DNA of 43,835 bases, from positions 1-43,835 of the forward strand of contig CALJFB010000054.1 of the NCBI GenBank assembly GCA_938073895.1, given 5' to 3'. Numbering within the stretch: the stretch's first letter is position 1; each line of letters begins with the position of its first letter. This document shows, in pieces, positions 16,281 to 24,622 of this stretch. The translations under genes and the position numbers were made by a program. The notes beneath the pieces are model-generated. The model saw only the letters and a list, made by a program, of their open reading frames with translations. It was not told the DNA's origin and made no database searches. This stretch comes from an uncultured Flavobacteriaceae bacterium (lineage in GTDB: Bacteria; Bacteroidota; Bacteroidia; Flavobacteriales; Flavobacteriaceae).

Positions 16281-17495
16281 ATGAAACATTATGATATTAT
16301 AATTATTGGTGGCGGAGCTGCTGGTTTTTTTGCTGCAATTAACACAGCTGAAAAATTTCCAAATCTAAAAATTGCAATCCTTGAACGTGGAAAAGATGTT
16401 CTTGGAAAGGTGAAAATTTCTGGTGGAGGAAGATGTAATGTTACACATGCAGAATTTACACCTAAAGAATTAACCTATAATTACCCAAGAGGCGAAAAAG
16501 AAATCCTAGGACCTTTCCATACATTTATGACAGGAGACACTATGGAATGGTTTGACAAACGAGGCGTAGAATTAAAGATTGAAGATGACGGACGCATATT
16601 TCCCGTATCTAATAATTCTAAAACTATAATAGATTGTTTTTTAAATGAAACAAAAAAGCATAACATAGATATATTAACTAATCAAGGTGTAAAAGATGTA
16701 TTATACGCATCTAATAATTGGCATATAATAACTGGAGCAGATCAATTTACAGCAACCAAACTTTTAGTAGCTACAGGTAGTAGCCCTAAAATGTGGGGCA
16801 TTTTAAAAAAATTAAATCATACCATTACAAATCCAGTACCATCTTTATTTACTTTTAATTGTAAAGATTCTCGCATAGCGGATATTCCAGGAGTTGTAGT
16901 ACAAAACGTTAAAATAAAAGTTTTGGAAACTAATTTAGAATCCGAAGGTCCATTGCTAATTACACATTGGGGTTTTAGCGCACCATCAATTTTAAAACTA
17001 TCTGCATTTGGAGCTTTAGAATTAGCAAAACTAGAATACAAGTTCACTATTGAAATAAATTTTTTAAACCTAGAACTAGATACTGTTTTAGAAGATTTAA
17101 AAACTATAAAATTAGACGAAGCAAAAAAAACAGTTTACAAGTTTGCACAATTTGAACTACCAAAGCGTTTATGGTATAAACTAGTTTTAGACGCTAATAT
17201 AAAAGAAGATACTAAATGGGCCGATTTAAATAAGCAGCAATTAGACTCTTTAGCAAGCCAACTTTGTAAGGCGGAATTTAAGATTGAAGGCAAAAGCACT
17301 TTTAAAGACGAATTTGTTACCGCAGGAGGAATAAACCTTAAAGAAATAGACTTTAAAACCTATAAAAGCAAAAAGCATGAACATTTGTATTTCGCTGGCG
17401 AAGTTCTAAATATTGATGCTATTACAGGTGGATTTAACTTCCAAAATGCTTGGACAAGCGGTTATATTGTTGCCCAAAATATAGGTTTAGAATAA
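16281..17495 (+). CDS. NAD(P)/FAD-dependent oxidoreductase, BaiN/HI0933 family
   Basis: Flavoprotein of the HI0933/YhiN/BaiN family. The dinucleotide-binding motif IIIGGGAAGFFAA is at residues 7-19, and the family-specific GKVKISGGGRCNVTHAEF follows at 42-59. The C-terminal FAD contact is YFAGEVLNIDAITGGFNFQNAWTSG. At 404 residues it is full length. No substrate is established for most members; BaiN acts on bile acids in gut bacteria, which should not be carried over here. It is convergent with the TetR gene, and the two stop codons abut with no base between them. Confidence 0.88.
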   Translation: MKHYDIIIIGGGAAGFFAAINTAEKFPNLKIAILERGKDVLGKVKISGGGRCNVTHAEFTPKELTYNYPRGEKEILGPFHTFMTGDTMEWFDKRGVELKIEDDGRIFPVSNNSKTIIDCFLNETKKHNIDILTNQGVKDVLYASNNWHIITGADQFTATKLLVATGSSPKMWGILKKLNHTITNPVPSLFTFNCKDSRIADIPGVVVQNVKIKVLETNLESEGPLLITHWGFSAPSILKLSAFGALELAKLEYKFTIEINFLNLELDTVLEDLKTIKLDEAKKTVYKFAQFELPKRLWYKLVLDANIKEDTKWADLNKQQLDSLASQLCKAEFKIEGKSTFKDEFVTAGGINLKEIDFKTYKSKKHEHLYFAGEVLNIDAITGGFNFQNAWTSGYIVAQNIGLE

Positions 17496-18062
17496 TTAAT
17501 CTTCTATTAAACGAATACAATCCCAAGACATCTCAATAGCGTCATCTATTTGTTTGTCATCCATTTCTAATTCTTGACGTAACCTAATTCTAGAAATAGT
17601 AATTAAATTACCAAAAGACATTTGCATTAAAAGTTTTAACTCTACATTTTTAAGCTGCTTATTTTCTATTCCTTGAAGAATAAAATCTTTCATTCCTTTA
17701 TAGTGAACAACGTTTTTATCAACCTCTTCACTATCAATAATTGGCGGAATTGCCACAATATCCATAAAGTAAAATGCAGATGGATTTGCAATAAAATAAT
17801 TATAGAAATTTATCCATAACTGCTTGTACTGTTCTTTATAAGGTTTAGACTCGTCTCTGTTTAAAACTAACATACGAGCCAAATCCTGGACAATCATTGT
17901 ATATAATTCTTTAACAATGTCTTCTTTAGTATTGTAATAATGATATATTGTTCCTACAGCTACATTAGCTTCTTTAGCTACTTTAGATATTGGCGTTGCA
18001 TTTAATCCATTTTTCGAGGACAACTCAAGCATTGTTAATAAAATCCGTTGTTTTTTATCCAT
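17496..18062 (-). CDS. TetR/AcrR family transcriptional regulator
   Basis: A 188-residue one-component repressor type. The N-terminal helix-turn-helix is clear: ILLTMLELSSKNGLNATPIS followed by KVAKEANVAVGTIYHYYNTKEDIV (residues about 6-49). The C-terminal ligand domain is not recognisable in detail. It is divergent from mvaD with 130 bases between the starts, and each side has a TATATTTG -7 element, so it may control itself and the mevalonate genes. That link is inferred from position only. Confidence 0.88.
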   Translation of the reverse strand: MDKKQRILLTMLELSSKNGLNATPISKVAKEANVAVGTIYHYYNTKEDIVKELYTMIVQDLARMLVLNRDESKPYKEQYKQLWINFYNYFIANPSAFYFMDIVAIPPIIDSEEVDKNVVHYKGMKDFILQGIENKQLKNVELKLLMQMSFGNLITISRIRLRQELEMDDKQIDDAIEMSWDCIRLIED

Positions 18063-18096
18063 TATAATGAGGAATTCGTAAAGATTGGTTGATTGG

Positions 18097-18124
18097 TATT
18101 ACAAATATATGTTATTTAGTAATA
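18097..18124. promoter_or_regulatory. Possible TetR operator at its own promoter
   Basis: The inverted repeat tattac (18097-18102) / gtaata (18119-18124) brackets the predicted -7 element of the TetR gene. A direct repeat of gattggt lies at about 18083-18097. Both are short and could be chance. Confidence 0.25.
18102..18109 (-). promoter_or_regulatory. Predicted -7 element of the TetR gene
   Basis: TATATTTG on the minus strand matches the Bacteroidota TAnnTTTG box, 40 bases upstream of the start. No clear TTG lies at -33. Confidence 0.5.
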
Positions 18125-18166
18125 ATTCTAAGTATATATTCCGTTAAATAATCATGGAAATAGCAT

Positions 18167-18174
18167 TATATTTG
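18167..18174 (+). promoter_or_regulatory. Predicted -7 element of mvaD
   Basis: TATATTTG fits the Bacteroidota -7 consensus and lies 18 bases ahead of the mvaD ATG, implying a very short leader. Confidence 0.5.
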
Positions 18175-18192
18175 CAATATTAAACACAAAAA

Positions 18193-19272
18193 ATGAAAGA
18201 AAGATTGTTTTTAGCCCAGAATACAAAAAATAAAATTGATGATGGTAAAACAACTTGGTCTTCTCCAAGTAATATTGCTTTAGTTAAATATTGGGGTAAA
18301 AGGGATAAACAAATTCCAGAAAATGCATCGGTTAGTTTTACTTTAAATAATTGTAAAACTATTACAACTTTAACGTATTCTAAAAAAGAGGACAATTCAA
18401 CATTTAGCTTTGATGTGTTTTTAGATGGAAATAAGCAAGATGATTTTAAACCAAAAATTGAAACTTTTTTTAAACGAATAACATCATACCTTTCATTTTT
18501 AAAAGATTTTCATTTTAAAATAGAAACTGAAAACACATTTCCGCATAGTTCTGGAATTGCATCTTCAGCTTCTGGAATGAGTGCTTTATCTGCTTGTTTA
18601 ATGGCTATTGATAAGGAATTAAATCCAGAAATGAGTGCAGATTTTATTTTAAAAAAGACATCATTTTTAGCCCGTTTAGGATCTGGAAGTGCTTGTAGAA
18701 GTTTGGAAGGCGATTTAGTGGTTTGGGGCACACATAATTCTATACCAGAAAGCACCAATTTATTTGGCGTAAAATTCCCTTTTAATACGCATAACAACTT
18801 TAAAAACTACCAAGACACTATTTTGTTAGTAGATAAAGGCGAAAAACAAGTAAGTAGTACAATTGGACATAATTTAATGCATAATCATCCATTTGCACAA
18901 CAACGATTTACACAAGCAAACCAAAATTTAGAGAAAATAACAGAAATTCTTCAAAATGGAAATTTAGACGAATTTATTGCGCTTGTTGAAAGTGAAGCTC
19001 TTACGCTACATGCTATGATGATGACAAGCATGCCATATTTCATCTTAATGAAACCAAATACTTTAGAAATAATTAACAAAATTTGGGCATTTAGAAAGGC
19101 AACAAATTCAAAAGTTTGTTTTACCTTAGATGCAGGAGCAAATGTTCATGTTTTATATCCCGAAAAAGAGAAAAACACTGTTTTGCAGTTCATTAAAAAT
19201 GAGTTAGTTGCGTATTGCCAAAATGGTCACTATATTTGTGATAATATTGGAAAAGGTTTAGAACAATTATAA
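18193..19272 (+). CDS. mvaD: Diphosphomevalonate decarboxylase
   Basis: GHMP-superfamily enzyme that converts mevalonate diphosphate to isopentenyl diphosphate with ATP. Signature blocks: SPSNIALVKYWGKRD (24-38), the ATP loop HSSGIASSASGMSAL (118-132), GSGSACRSLEG (163-173), and catalytic Asp313 in FTLDAGANVHVLYP. Length 359 is near normal. It is first in a plus-strand run with the GHMP kinase 22 bases downstream. Using mevalonate rather than the MEP pathway is usual for Flavobacteriaceae. Confidence 0.95.
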   Translation: MKERLFLAQNTKNKIDDGKTTWSSPSNIALVKYWGKRDKQIPENASVSFTLNNCKTITTLTYSKKEDNSTFSFDVFLDGNKQDDFKPKIETFFKRITSYLSFLKDFHFKIETENTFPHSSGIASSASGMSALSACLMAIDKELNPEMSADFILKKTSFLARLGSGSACRSLEGDLVVWGTHNSIPESTNLFGVKFPFNTHNNFKNYQDTILLVDKGEKQVSSTIGHNLMHNHPFAQQRFTQANQNLEKITEILQNGNLDEFIALVESEALTLHAMMMTSMPYFILMKPNTLEIINKIWAFRKATNSKVCFTLDAGANVHVLYPEKEKNTVLQFIKNELVAYCQNGHYICDNIGKGLEQL

Positions 19273-19294
19273 TTATATTAATTAAACGTAGTTT

Positions 19295-20224
19295 ATGAAA
19301 GGACCACTTTTTTATTCGAAAATTTTATTATTTGGAGAATACGGAATTATTAAAGATTCTAAAGGCCTTTCTATACCTTATAATTTTTATAATGGTGCAC
19401 TAAAAAACGATGGAAATAGTTCTGATATAGCTATAGAATCTAATAGAAATTTAAAAAAATACGCAGATTATTTAAGTACAATTAATAGCAATATTGTTTC
19501 TTTTGACATATTAAAATTACAAGACGATATATCTAAAGGCATGTATTTTGACTCATCTATACCGCAAGGTTATGGCGTTGGAAGTTCTGGTGCATTAGTT
19601 GCTGCTTTGTATGACCAATATGCAAATAATAAAATTACAGTTTTAGAAAACTTAACAAGAGAAAAGCTTTTAAAACTAAAAACTGTTTTTGGTGAAATGG
19701 AATCTTTTTTTCATGGAAAATCTTCTGGATTAGATCCGTTAAACAGTTACTTAAGTATTCCTATCTTAATAAATTCTAAAGATAACATTCAAGCCACAGG
19801 AATTCCTGCACAAAGTGCTACAGGAAAAGGTGCTGTTTTTTTATTAGATAGCGGAATTATTGGAGAAACTGCTCCAATGGTAAGTCTATTTATGGAAAAC
19901 ATGAAAGCTTCAGGTTTTCGTAACATGCTAAAAAATCAGTTTATAAAACATACAGATGCTTGCGTAGACGATTTCTTAAAAGGCGATATAAAATCTCTAT
20001 TTAGTAACACAAAACAGCTAAGTAAAGTCGTTTTAAATCATTTTAAACCAATGATTCCAAAGCAATTTCACGCGTTATGGCAAAAAGGCTTAGAAACTAA
20101 CGATTACTACTTAAAATTATGTGGTTCTGGTGGTGGAGGCTATATTCTAGGTTTTACAGAAGATATAGACAAAGCACAAAACTCTTTAAAAGATTATAAG
20201 CTAGAAGTGGTTTACAACTTCTAA
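19295..20224 (+). CDS. Mevalonate kinase-like GHMP kinase
   Basis: GHMP kinase, most likely mevalonate kinase: SKILLFGEYGII at 8-19 (the KxxLFGEH-type opening, with Tyr in place of His), ATP loop PQGYGVGSSGALVAAL at 90-105, FHGKSSGLDPLNSYLS around 147-162 (the catalytic Asp region), and C-terminal CGSGGGGYILGF. At 309 residues it fits. It starts 22 bases after mvaD, which strongly supports the mevalonate pathway. Phosphomevalonate kinase is an alternative I cannot exclude from motifs alone, although the HGKSSGLDP block favours mevalonate kinase. Confidence 0.85.
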   Translation: MKGPLFYSKILLFGEYGIIKDSKGLSIPYNFYNGALKNDGNSSDIAIESNRNLKKYADYLSTINSNIVSFDILKLQDDISKGMYFDSSIPQGYGVGSSGALVAALYDQYANNKITVLENLTREKLLKLKTVFGEMESFFHGKSSGLDPLNSYLSIPILINSKDNIQATGIPAQSATGKGAVFLLDSGIIGETAPMVSLFMENMKASGFRNMLKNQFIKHTDACVDDFLKGDIKSLFSNTKQLSKVVLNHFKPMIPKQFHALWQKGLETNDYYLKLCGSGGGGYILGFTEDIDKAQNSLKDYKLEVVYNF

Positions 20225-20270
20225 ACTTATTTTATTGCAGAAATAAAATAGTTAAACTCATATTCTTACG

Positions 20271-21176
20271 ATGCTAAAGCGTAATCAGAAACATATTTTA
20301 TTAAAGTTTTTTAGTATGTTTTCTGTAGTTAGAGGCTACAATATTCTTATTGTAATTATTGCACAATATTTAGCTTCTATTTATATTTTTGCACCTCAAC
20401 TTACGGTTAAACAAGTCCTATTAGATATTAACCTTTTAATGTTGGTCTTGGCATCTTCTGTTAGTATTGCTGGAGGCTATATTATTAATAATTTTTACGA
20501 TTCAGAAAAAGACGTAATCAACAGACCTAATAAAAGTATGTTAGATAAATTGGTAAGTCAAAACACTAAATTATCGTTTTACTTTGTACTTAATTTTTTA
20601 GCTATAATTTTAGCAAGCTATGTTTCTTTTAAAGCTGTTGTTTTTTTCTCGGTATATATTTTTGGTATCTGGTTTTATTCGCATAAACTAAAACGACTTA
20701 CTTTTTTAGGTAACATTACCTCTACTCTGCTAACTATAACGCCATTTTTTATTGTAGCGCTGCACTATTCAAGCTTTAATACCATTGTTTTTTTACATGC
20801 TATTTTTCTGTTTCTAATTATGCTTGTTCGCGAATTAACTAAAGATTTAGAAAACTTAAAAGGCGATTTAACCCTTAATTACAAAACCATTCCAATTGTT
20901 TATGGCATTAAAAAAGCAAAGTTCTTAATTTCGCTTTTACTTATCTTAACCCTTTTACCAATCTACTTTTTACTTACCACAAAAGCCGTTGGTCTTATGT
21001 CTTGGTATTTTTATACCTGCCAAATACTACTTCTTATTTATCTATTTATATTATGGAAATTTAATAGCAAACAGCATTATAACTGGCTACATAACATCTT
21101 AAAAATTATTTTAGTTGCAGGCGTTTTTTGTATTATCTTAATAGATATTGATTTACTTTTAAATAAGCTACTATAA
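20271..21176 (+). CDS. UbiA-family prenyltransferase, GGGP geranylgeranyltransferase type
   Basis: Integral-membrane prenyltransferase with about eight or nine membrane helices. The two Asp-rich motifs of the UbiA superfamily are present: NNFYDSEKDVINRP at 73-86 and RELTKDLENLKGD at 187-199. The pattern most resembles bacterial homologues of archaeal digeranylgeranylglyceryl phosphate synthase, which attaches a second isoprenoid chain to a glycerol backbone; other UbiA roles (quinone or heme prenylation) are possible. It lies 46 bases after the mevalonate kinase gene and would draw on the isoprenoids made by that pathway. Length is 301. Confidence 0.75.
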   Translation: MLKRNQKHILLKFFSMFSVVRGYNILIVIIAQYLASIYIFAPQLTVKQVLLDINLLMLVLASSVSIAGGYIINNFYDSEKDVINRPNKSMLDKLVSQNTKLSFYFVLNFLAIILASYVSFKAVVFFSVYIFGIWFYSHKLKRLTFLGNITSTLLTITPFFIVALHYSSFNTIVFLHAIFLFLIMLVRELTKDLENLKGDLTLNYKTIPIVYGIKKAKFLISLLLILTLLPIYFLLTTKAVGLMSWYFYTCQILLLIYLFILWKFNSKQHYNWLHNILKIILVAGVFCIILIDIDLLLNKLL

Positions 21177-21222
21177 TTAGTATAAAAAAGACCACAAAAA
21201 ATGGTCTGTAAAAATTAAAGAT

Positions 21223-21230
21223 TATCTTTG
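21223..21230 (+). promoter_or_regulatory. Predicted -7 element of the pseudouridine synthase gene
   Basis: TATCTTTG fits the TAnnTTTG box, 46 bases ahead of the start. A small hairpin (agacca/tggtct, about 21189-21207) lies just upstream and may end the preceding transcript. Confidence 0.45.
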
Positions 21231-21276
21231 CAGACTATAAAGTAAAATGCCAAGCATTTAAAATAATAAAAATACC

Positions 21277-22170
21277 ATGTCTGAACGCAGAAATAACAAA
21301 AGAAACCCAAACAAATCTAATGGACCAAGCAAACCTGTTTCTAAAAGACCTGCAAAAAAACGTTTTAATAAATCTGCAGAAAACACAGCAGACAAACCTA
21401 AAACGAAAGACAAAGCTTTTGATACTAAAAAAATAGTAACAAAAATGCCTAAGCCTGCTAATCCAGACTTAATGCGTTTAAATAAATATATTGCCAATTC
21501 TGGAGTTTGTTCTAGACGTGAAGCAGATTCTTTTATTGCTATGGGATTAGTTTCTGTTAATGGTAAAATTATTAACGAAATGGGCTACAAGGTTAAACTT
21601 GAAGACGAAGTTAAATATGATGGCGCTAGAATTAACCCAGAGAAAAAAGCTTACGTTTTATTAAACAAACCTAAAGGTTTTGCTACAACAACTAGTGAAG
21701 GAAAAGGTAGAACTGTTATGGACTTAGTTGCAAACTCTACAACTTCTAGAATTAAACCAATTGGTAGATTAGGTAGAAGTACTACTGGTTTATTATTATT
21801 TACAAACGATATTGATATTTCTAGTAAGTTTACAAACTCTAACAAAGGTATTCCACGTTTATTTCATATTGAATTAAACAAAAACCTAAGATTCGAAGAT
21901 TTTAAACAAATTCAAGAAGGTTTTAGAATAGACGGAAAAATGGTTACTGTTGAAGAAATTAGCTACACAGATAACAACAATAAAAAGGAAATAGGCTTAC
22001 GTATTAAAAACACAGGAAACACTATTTTACATACTATTTTTGATCATTTTAATTACGAAATGGAACGCATAGATTGTGTTACTATTGGACATTTAACTAA
22101 AAAAGATTTACCTCGCGGACATTGGAAACATTTAAGTACGCTAGAGTTAAACACATTACAAATGATGTAA
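21277..22170 (+). CDS. RsuA/RluB-family pseudouridine synthase homologue, catalytic Asp absent
   Basis: RNA pseudouridine synthase homologue of the RsuA/RluB branch. Layout: a basic, disordered N-terminal extension (1-60), an S4 RNA-binding domain (about 65-120, LNKYIANSGVCSRREADSFI), then the synthase domain from VLLNKPKGFATT. The motif II region reads PIGRLGRSTTGLLLFTND: the residue normally Asp in GRLD, the catalytic nucleophile, is Gly166 (codon ggt at 21772-21774). The later 'RIVRR' basic block is also altered, to GNTILHTIFDHF. It may therefore bind RNA without catalysis, or be a divergent subfamily. The closing LTKKDLPRGHWKHL is intact. The gene has its own promoter-like sequence and a terminator. 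Confidence 0.85.
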   Translation: MSERRNNKRNPNKSNGPSKPVSKRPAKKRFNKSAENTADKPKTKDKAFDTKKIVTKMPKPANPDLMRLNKYIANSGVCSRREADSFIAMGLVSVNGKIINEMGYKVKLEDEVKYDGARINPEKKAYVLLNKPKGFATTTSEGKGRTVMDLVANSTTSRIKPIGRLGRSTTGLLLFTNDIDISSKFTNSNKGIPRLFHIELNKNLRFEDFKQIQEGFRIDGKMVTVEEISYTDNNNKKEIGLRIKNTGNTILHTIFDHFNYEMERIDCVTIGHLTKKDLPRGHWKHLSTLELNTLQMM

Positions 22171-22196
22171 TCTAATACAGATTCTTTTAAAATATT

Positions 22197-22233
22197 AAAA
22201 TCCCTTTTAAGTTAAACTTGAAAGGGATTTTTT
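22197..22233 (+). terminator. Intrinsic terminator of the pseudouridine synthase gene
   Basis: A 15-bp stem with one G-U pair (22197-22211 with 22217-22231, loop ttaaa) runs into a U-tract at 22228-22233, about 27 bases after the stop. Confidence 0.85.
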
Positions 22234-22404
22234 GGTTTGTAATAAATTGAAATAGCGTCAAAATCTTATAGAGCTTGACTTTGTCATTTTTTTTAACTAA
22301 CTTTTATTTAAATGTTGATATAAAACATTGAAACGTATTCATATCATCTAAACCGTTAAACGAAAATTTTAGAATTAAAAACATAAAGCTTTAACAATTG
22401 CCCA
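22234..22404. other. Intergenic stretch between two terminators
   Basis: AT-rich sequence between the convergent pseudouridine synthase and ahcY genes. Outside the two terminators and the small palindrome next to ahcY, I see no open frame, RNA gene or repeat here. Confidence 0.5.
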
Positions 22405-22441
22405 AAACAAAAAAATCCCAAACCTAAGGCTTGGGATTTTT
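22405..22441 (-). terminator. Intrinsic terminator of ahcY
   Basis: Stem aaaaatcccaa (22411-22421) with ttgggattttt (22431-22441), with an inner cc/gg pairing in the loop, and a minus-strand U-run from the A-run at 22409-22415. It lies 34 bases past the ahcY stop. Confidence 0.85.
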
Positions 22442-22449
22442 CGATATTT

Positions 22450-22473
22450 AAATTTCTGCCTACGCAGGAATTT
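22450..22473. repeat. Palindrome of the ctgcctacgcag type after ahcY
   Basis: aaatttctgc (22450-22459) pairs with gcaggaattt (22464-22473) around loop ctac, with one G-U pair. It begins right after the ahcY stop codon and before the terminator. Palindromes built on a 'ctgcgtaggcag' core recur in Bacteroidota genomes in my recollection, so it may be a dispersed REP-like unit. Confidence 0.4.
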
Positions 22474-22474
22474 G

Positions 22475-23791
22475 TTAGTATCTGTAATGTTCTGGCTTGT
22501 ATGGTCCTTCAACCGTTACTCCAATATATTCAGCTTGGTAAGGCTCCAATTCTGTAAGCTCTACGCCTATTTTAGCTAAGTGTAATTTTGCTACTTTCTC
22601 GTCTAAAACTTTAGGTAACATATATACATCGTTCTTATAATTTGCACTGTTTTTCCAAAGTTCTATTTGTGCTAACGTTTGGTTTGTAAAAGAGTTAGAC
22701 ATTACAAAACTTGGATGTCCAGTTGCACAACCTAAATTTACTAAACGTCCTTCTGCTAATAAGATAATATCTTTTCCATTAATAACGTATTTATCAACTT
22801 GTGGCTTAATAGTATCTTTTGTATGTCCGTGATTATCGTTTAACCAACCAACTTGAATTTCGTTATCAAAATGACCAATGTTTGCAACAATTACTTTGTC
22901 TTTCATTGCTTCAAAATGCTCTGCACGTACAATATCTTTGTTTCCTGTTGTGGTAATTACAATATCAGAATTTGCAACTACAGTTTCTAATTTCTTAACT
23001 TCAAAACCGTCCATTGCAGCTTGTAAAGCACAAATTGGATCTACTTCTGTTACCGTAACAATACTTCCTGCGCCTTTAAAAGATGCAGCTGTACCTTTAC
23101 CAACATCTCCATAACCACAAACCGTTACACGTTTTCCAGCTAACATAATGTCTGTTGCTCTACGAATTGCATCTACTGCAGATTCTTTACATCCGTATTT
23201 ATTATCAAATTTAGATTTAGTTACAGAATCGTTTACGTTAATTGCTGGCATTGTTAATGTACCATTTTTAACACGTTCGTATAATCTATGTACTCCAGTA
23301 GTAGTTTCTTCAGATAAACCTTTAATTCCTGGAGCTAGTTCTGGATAACGATCTAAAACCATATTAGTTAAATCTCCACCATCATCAAGAATCATATTTA
23401 ATGGTTTTCTGTCTTCTCCAAAAAATAAGGTTTGCTCAATACACCAGTCAAATTCTTCTTCTGTCATATCTTTCCAAGCGTAAACCGCAGTTCCATTTTC
23501 TGCAATTGCAGCGGCTGCTTGGTCTTGTGTAGAAAAAATATTACAAGAACTCCAAGTTACTTCTGCTCCTAAAGCTTGTAATGTTTCTATTAAAACAGCT
23601 GTTTGTATGGTCATGTGTAAACAACCAGCAATTCTTGACCCTTTTAAAGGTTGCTCGTTTTTATATTCTTCACGTAAAGACATTAAACCTGGCATCTCTG
23701 CTTCAGCTAATAAAATCTCTTTTCTTCCCCATGCCGCTAAAGACATATCTTTTACCTTATTAGGTACGTAAGCTACAGTTTTTGAACTCAT
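22475..23791 (-). CDS. ahcY: Adenosylhomocysteinase
   Basis: S-adenosylhomocysteine hydrolase, which splits SAH to homocysteine and adenosine in the methyl cycle. Clear blocks: [20 protein letters not shown] (substrate domain), [34 protein letters not shown] (with catalytic Lys and Asp), the NAD-binding motif [12 protein letters not shown], and the C-terminal [14 protein letters not shown]. It ends in PYKPEHYRY, the conserved Lys/Tyr tail that contacts the NAD of the neighbouring subunit. Length 438 is normal for the bacterial form. It is divergent from the phosphopantetheinyl transferase gene and probably has a leader of about 90 bases. Confidence 0.97.
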   Translation of the reverse strand: MSSKTVAYVPNKVKDMSLAAWGRKEILLAEAEMPGLMSLREEYKNEQPLKGSRIAGCLHMTIQTAVLIETLQALGAEVTWSSCNIFSTQDQAAAAIAENGTAVYAWKDMTEEEFDWCIEQTLFFGEDRKPLNMILDDGGDLTNMVLDRYPELAPGIKGLSEETTTGVHRLYERVKNGTLTMPAINVNDSVTKSKFDNKYGCKESAVDAIRRATDIMLAGKRVTVCGYGDVGKGTAASFKGAGSIVTVTEVDPICALQAAMDGFEVKKLETVVANSDIVITTTGNKDIVRAEHFEAMKDKVIVANIGHFDNEIQVGWLNDNHGHTKDTIKPQVDKYVINGKDIILLAEGRLVNLGCATGHPSFVMSNSFTNQTLAQIELWKNSANYKNDVYMLPKVLDEKVAKLHLAKIGVELTELEPYQAEYIGVTVEGPYKPEHYRY

Positions 23792-23827
23792 TTTTTTATT
23801 TTGAAATATTATACGAGAAACAACTTT

Positions 23828-23857
23828 GCGAATCGCCTTTTAATTGGTTAAATTCGC
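23828..23857 (-). promoter_or_regulatory. Inverted repeat in the ahcY leader
   Basis: gcgaat (23828-23833) and attcgc (23852-23857) form a 6-bp stem with an 18-base loop, inside the predicted transcript leader of ahcY. It does not match the SAH riboswitch motif as I know it, so any role is open. Confidence 0.3.
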
Positions 23858-23889
23858 TACTAAATTATTACTCATGCATTATAGCGATG

Positions 23890-23910
23890 CAAAGGTAAGC
23901 AATAACCTTT
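23890..23910. promoter_or_regulatory. ahcY -7 element overlapped by an inverted repeat
   Basis: TACCTTTG on the minus strand (23890-23897) fits the Bacteroidota -7 box for ahcY. It overlaps the inverted repeat aaaggt (23891-23896) / acctttt-side arm accttt (23905-23910), which ends 10 bases before the divergent gene's ATG and could be an operator for both genes. Confidence 0.4.
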
Positions 23911-23920
23911 AGAAAAGTAA

Positions 23921-24550
23921 ATGCCTCTTTATAAATCCATTACTGTAAATTCACAAACTACTGTTAAAATCTGGAAGATTGAAGAATCTTTCGAAGAGTT
24001 ATTTAACCCAAAACAGCTTAAAAATTCAAGCTTGCAACGTGTTAATGGTATGAAAAGCCAATTGCACCAACGTGGTTTTTTAAGCGTTAGACAACTTTTA
24101 GAAACCTTTGGCTATACCGATTTTGATTTATTTTATGACGATAATGGAAAGCCGCATTTAAAGGACGGAAAAGAGATTTCTATAACACATTCTTTTACGT
24201 TTTCGGCAGTTATTGTAAGCTCTCAAAAAGTTGGTATTGATGTTGAAAAGCAACGTGATAAAATCACCAAAATAGCTCATAAATTTGTAGATTACGAATT
24301 TAAATACTTAACTAAAAAAGCAGATAATTACATTAATAAACTTACGGTAATTTGGGGAATTAAAGAATCTCTATATAAATTATTTGCAACACCAGGAATG
24401 TTATTTAAAACACACTTTTTAGTCATCCCTTTTTCTATGGCAGACAAACATACCATAGCTTGGATAGATTATAATGGTCTTAAAAAACGCTATAATGCTA
24501 CTTTTCTAGAGTTTGAAGGTTTTACCTGTGCTTATGCAATTGAAGAATGA
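23921..24550 (+). CDS. 4'-phosphopantetheinyl transferase superfamily protein
   Basis: Enzyme that moves the phosphopantetheine arm of CoA onto carrier proteins. The two Mg-binding motifs are visible: VGIDVEKQRDKI (Asp107, Glu109) and IWGIKESLYKLF (Glu149, Lys150-Lys153 region) in the WxxKES form. Length 209 suits the Sfp/HetI-like group rather than the short AcpS type. It is divergent from ahcY with 129 bases between the starts, and the thiamine-binding gene follows after 72 bases. The carrier protein it serves is not in the window. Confidence 0.85.
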   Translation: MPLYKSITVNSQTTVKIWKIEESFEELFNPKQLKNSSLQRVNGMKSQLHQRGFLSVRQLLETFGYTDFDLFYDDNGKPHLKDGKEISITHSFTFSAVIVSSQKVGIDVEKQRDKITKIAHKFVDYEFKYLTKKADNYINKLTVIWGIKESLYKLFATPGMLFKTHFLVIPFSMADKHTIAWIDYNGLKKRYNATFLEFEGFTCAYAIEE

Positions 24551-24622
24551 AGCATATCTTGTAGCTATAAGAACTGCCTTAAAAAGACAATCTGTTTTTA
24601 AAGAATTATTAAATAAATCAAT

